Source: GCA-003244245 sp036378735
GTDB lineage: Bacteria; Actinomycetota; Actinomycetes; Mycobacteriales; Pseudonocardiaceae
Reading direction: 5' to 3'
Length of the DNA stretch: 21,882 nt
NCBI GenBank assembly: GCA_036378735.1
Contig: DASUVX010000061.1
Span: 1-21,882 of the forward strand
Shown: positions 21,313-21,882 of the stretch, in pieces
How the letters are laid out: every line of letters begins with the position of its first letter
How positions within the stretch are numbered: the first letter of the stretch is position 1
The notes under the pieces: generated by a model
The model's database searches: none
The model's input: the letters and a program-made list of their open reading frames with translations, nothing else
Told to the model about the DNA's origin: nothing
Translations under genes and position numbers: made by a program

Positions 21313-21575
21313 GCCAATGATGATCGTGTTCTCCAACTCGAGCGACGGCTCATCGGGCAACGCACCTCCGAGGCACTCCAAGCGAAAAAGGCCCAGGGCG
21401 CCGTCCTCGGCCGCCCCGAACGCACCCCGAAAAAATCGTCAACAGGATCGCCAGGCAGCGGGCTCAGGGGGCCAGCCTCCGCGCGATCGCGAAAAGCCTC
21501 AACGACTCCGGTGTCCCTACCACCCAGGGTGGCGCCTGCTGGTATGCCTCCACAGTGGCAGCCGTCCTCAGGTAG
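21313..21575 (+). pseudogene. C-terminal remnant of a second serine recombinase, frameshifted
   Basis: Read across frames, the segment gives (M)MIVFS, then QLERRLIGQRTSEALQAKK with AQGAVLGRPERTP, then EKIVNRIARQRAQGASLRAI with AKSLNDSGVPTTQGG and STVAAVLR to TAG 21573-21575. This is the end of the catalytic domain plus the C-terminal helix-turn-helix of a small resolvase/invertase-type serine recombinase. The coding signal changes frame near 21333 (TCCAA where TCCCAA would keep frame) and again at the CCCCGAAAAAA run near 21430. The catalytic N terminus with the serine is absent upstream. It is distinct from the integrase at 19295-20686 and cannot be functional. Confidence 0.7.
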
Positions 21576-21613
21576 CACGCTCGTCGCAACCCCAGCGACA
21601 AGGAGGGCACGCA

Positions 21614-21882
21614 ATGTTTGGCAACCAGCAGAACGAACCACAGATCGCGGAAGCCATCCGGGAGGTGTTCACTAGGAGCAACATTGCCCCGAGGGCGCCA
21701 CCCTGATCGATGCCCTGTATGATATCGGCCGATCTTTGAACCGCATCGCCGTGGCCATCGAGGAACTGCAGCCGCCAGAGGTGGCTGAGGAACAGATCCG
21801 GACGCAGCAGCAGTAGGCCGTCAGCGAGATGGCCGCCCCGCTGAGGGAAAATGCCGCGTTGCGTGACAACATGGCCGCATGA
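21614..21882 (+). pseudogene. Small element gene broken by a frameshift and a stop
   Basis: ATG 21614, preceded by a good AAGGAGG (21600-21606), starts MFGNQQNEPQIAEAIREVF. At about 21680-21690 (AGCAACATTGCCCC) the coding signal passes to another frame, continuing CPEGATLIDALYDIGRSLNR and IAVAIEELQPPEVAEEQIR to TAG at 21814-21816. After CAGCAGCAG-TAG the same frame carries on as AVSEMAAPLRENAALRDNMAA to a TGA at the last bases of the window, consistent with a CAG-to-TAG change. The whole looks like a short helical, partly coiled-coil protein of the kind found in actinobacterial elements. The family is not recognised. Alternatively two or three separate short genes are present. Confidence 0.45.

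Larger units (their letters stand above)
19271..21882 (+). mobile_element. Integrative element (prophage or ICE-like), left end; right end outside window
   Basis: The element begins where comM is interrupted and opens with a large serine integrase gene pointing inward. The visible 2.6 kb holds the integrase, a low-GC regulatory gap, a short protein gene, a decayed second serine recombinase and a frameshifted small gene. No capsid, terminase, conjugation or replication gene is visible, so phage and conjugative element cannot be told apart. The region 20687-20860 is clearly more AT-rich than the host genes around it. Confidence 0.85.

Noticed and set aside
21156..21320. A 54-codon frame starting at ATG 21156, overlapping the previous stop as ATGA
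   Set aside because: The coupling looks attractive, but the protein is Thr/Ala/Ser-rich without helical or domain character and runs into the recombinase remnant. Not supported as a gene.
21426..21440. Programmed -1 frameshift at the GAAAAAA run in the second recombinase
   Set aside because: The run could slip, but a separate shift is needed about 95 bases upstream and the catalytic domain is missing, so decay explains the pattern better.

Overview
The window is GC-rich, uses GTG and TTG starts freely, and carries a conserved core gene order: ftsY, amt, glnB, glnD, ffh, an amidohydrolase, then rpsP, a KH-domain gene, rimM, trmD, rplS, lepB, rnhB, a DUF2469 gene, yraN and comM. From memory, this is close to the order of the ftsY-to-comM stretch of Mycobacterium tuberculosis (Rv2921c to Rv2897c). 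I therefore read it as the chromosome of an actinobacterium of the Mycobacteriales/Pseudonocardiales type. I cannot name the genus.

Positions 1-5683 hold the 3' part of ftsY and a nitrogen-control block (ammonium channel Amt, PII protein, PII-modifying enzyme GlnD). The gaps before amt and before glnD each carry phased motifs that look like GlnR binding sites. A perfect 13-bp hairpin separates glnB from glnD. Positions 5684-10752 hold a DivIVA-like coiled-coil protein with an unusual Ala-Glu-Gln repeat tail, ffh (SRP54), an amidohydrolase and a CPBP-family membrane protease. FtsY and Ffh together are the SRP targeting pair.

Positions 10753-15793 are the ribosome, tRNA and secretion block: rpsP, khpA, rimM, trmD, rplS, lepB, rnhB and DUF2469. 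It is tightly packed, with separate promoter candidates before rpsP, rplS and lepB. Positions 15758-18640 are an accessory interval between DUF2469 and yraN. It contains a second, minus-strand amidohydrolase, then a strip of decayed genes (the two ends of a P-loop kinase gene joined together, a methyltransferase with an in-frame stop and no 3' end, a probably frameshifted small gene), one small intact unknown gene and two perfect DnaA boxes.

From 19019 onward, yraN is followed by comM, but comM is cut after about 85 codons. Twelve bases past the resulting stop codon, a large serine integrase gene begins in the same direction. This is the left end of an integrative element that continues beyond position 21882. 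Its visible cargo is short genes, at least two of them frameshifted, including the C-terminal remnant of a second serine recombinase. The core genes in the same sequence are intact, so the broken frames look like real decay of accessory DNA rather than poor sequence. The most interesting point is the comM split: the insertion removes a gene linked to natural transformation and places the integrase downstream of the host yraN-comM promoter.
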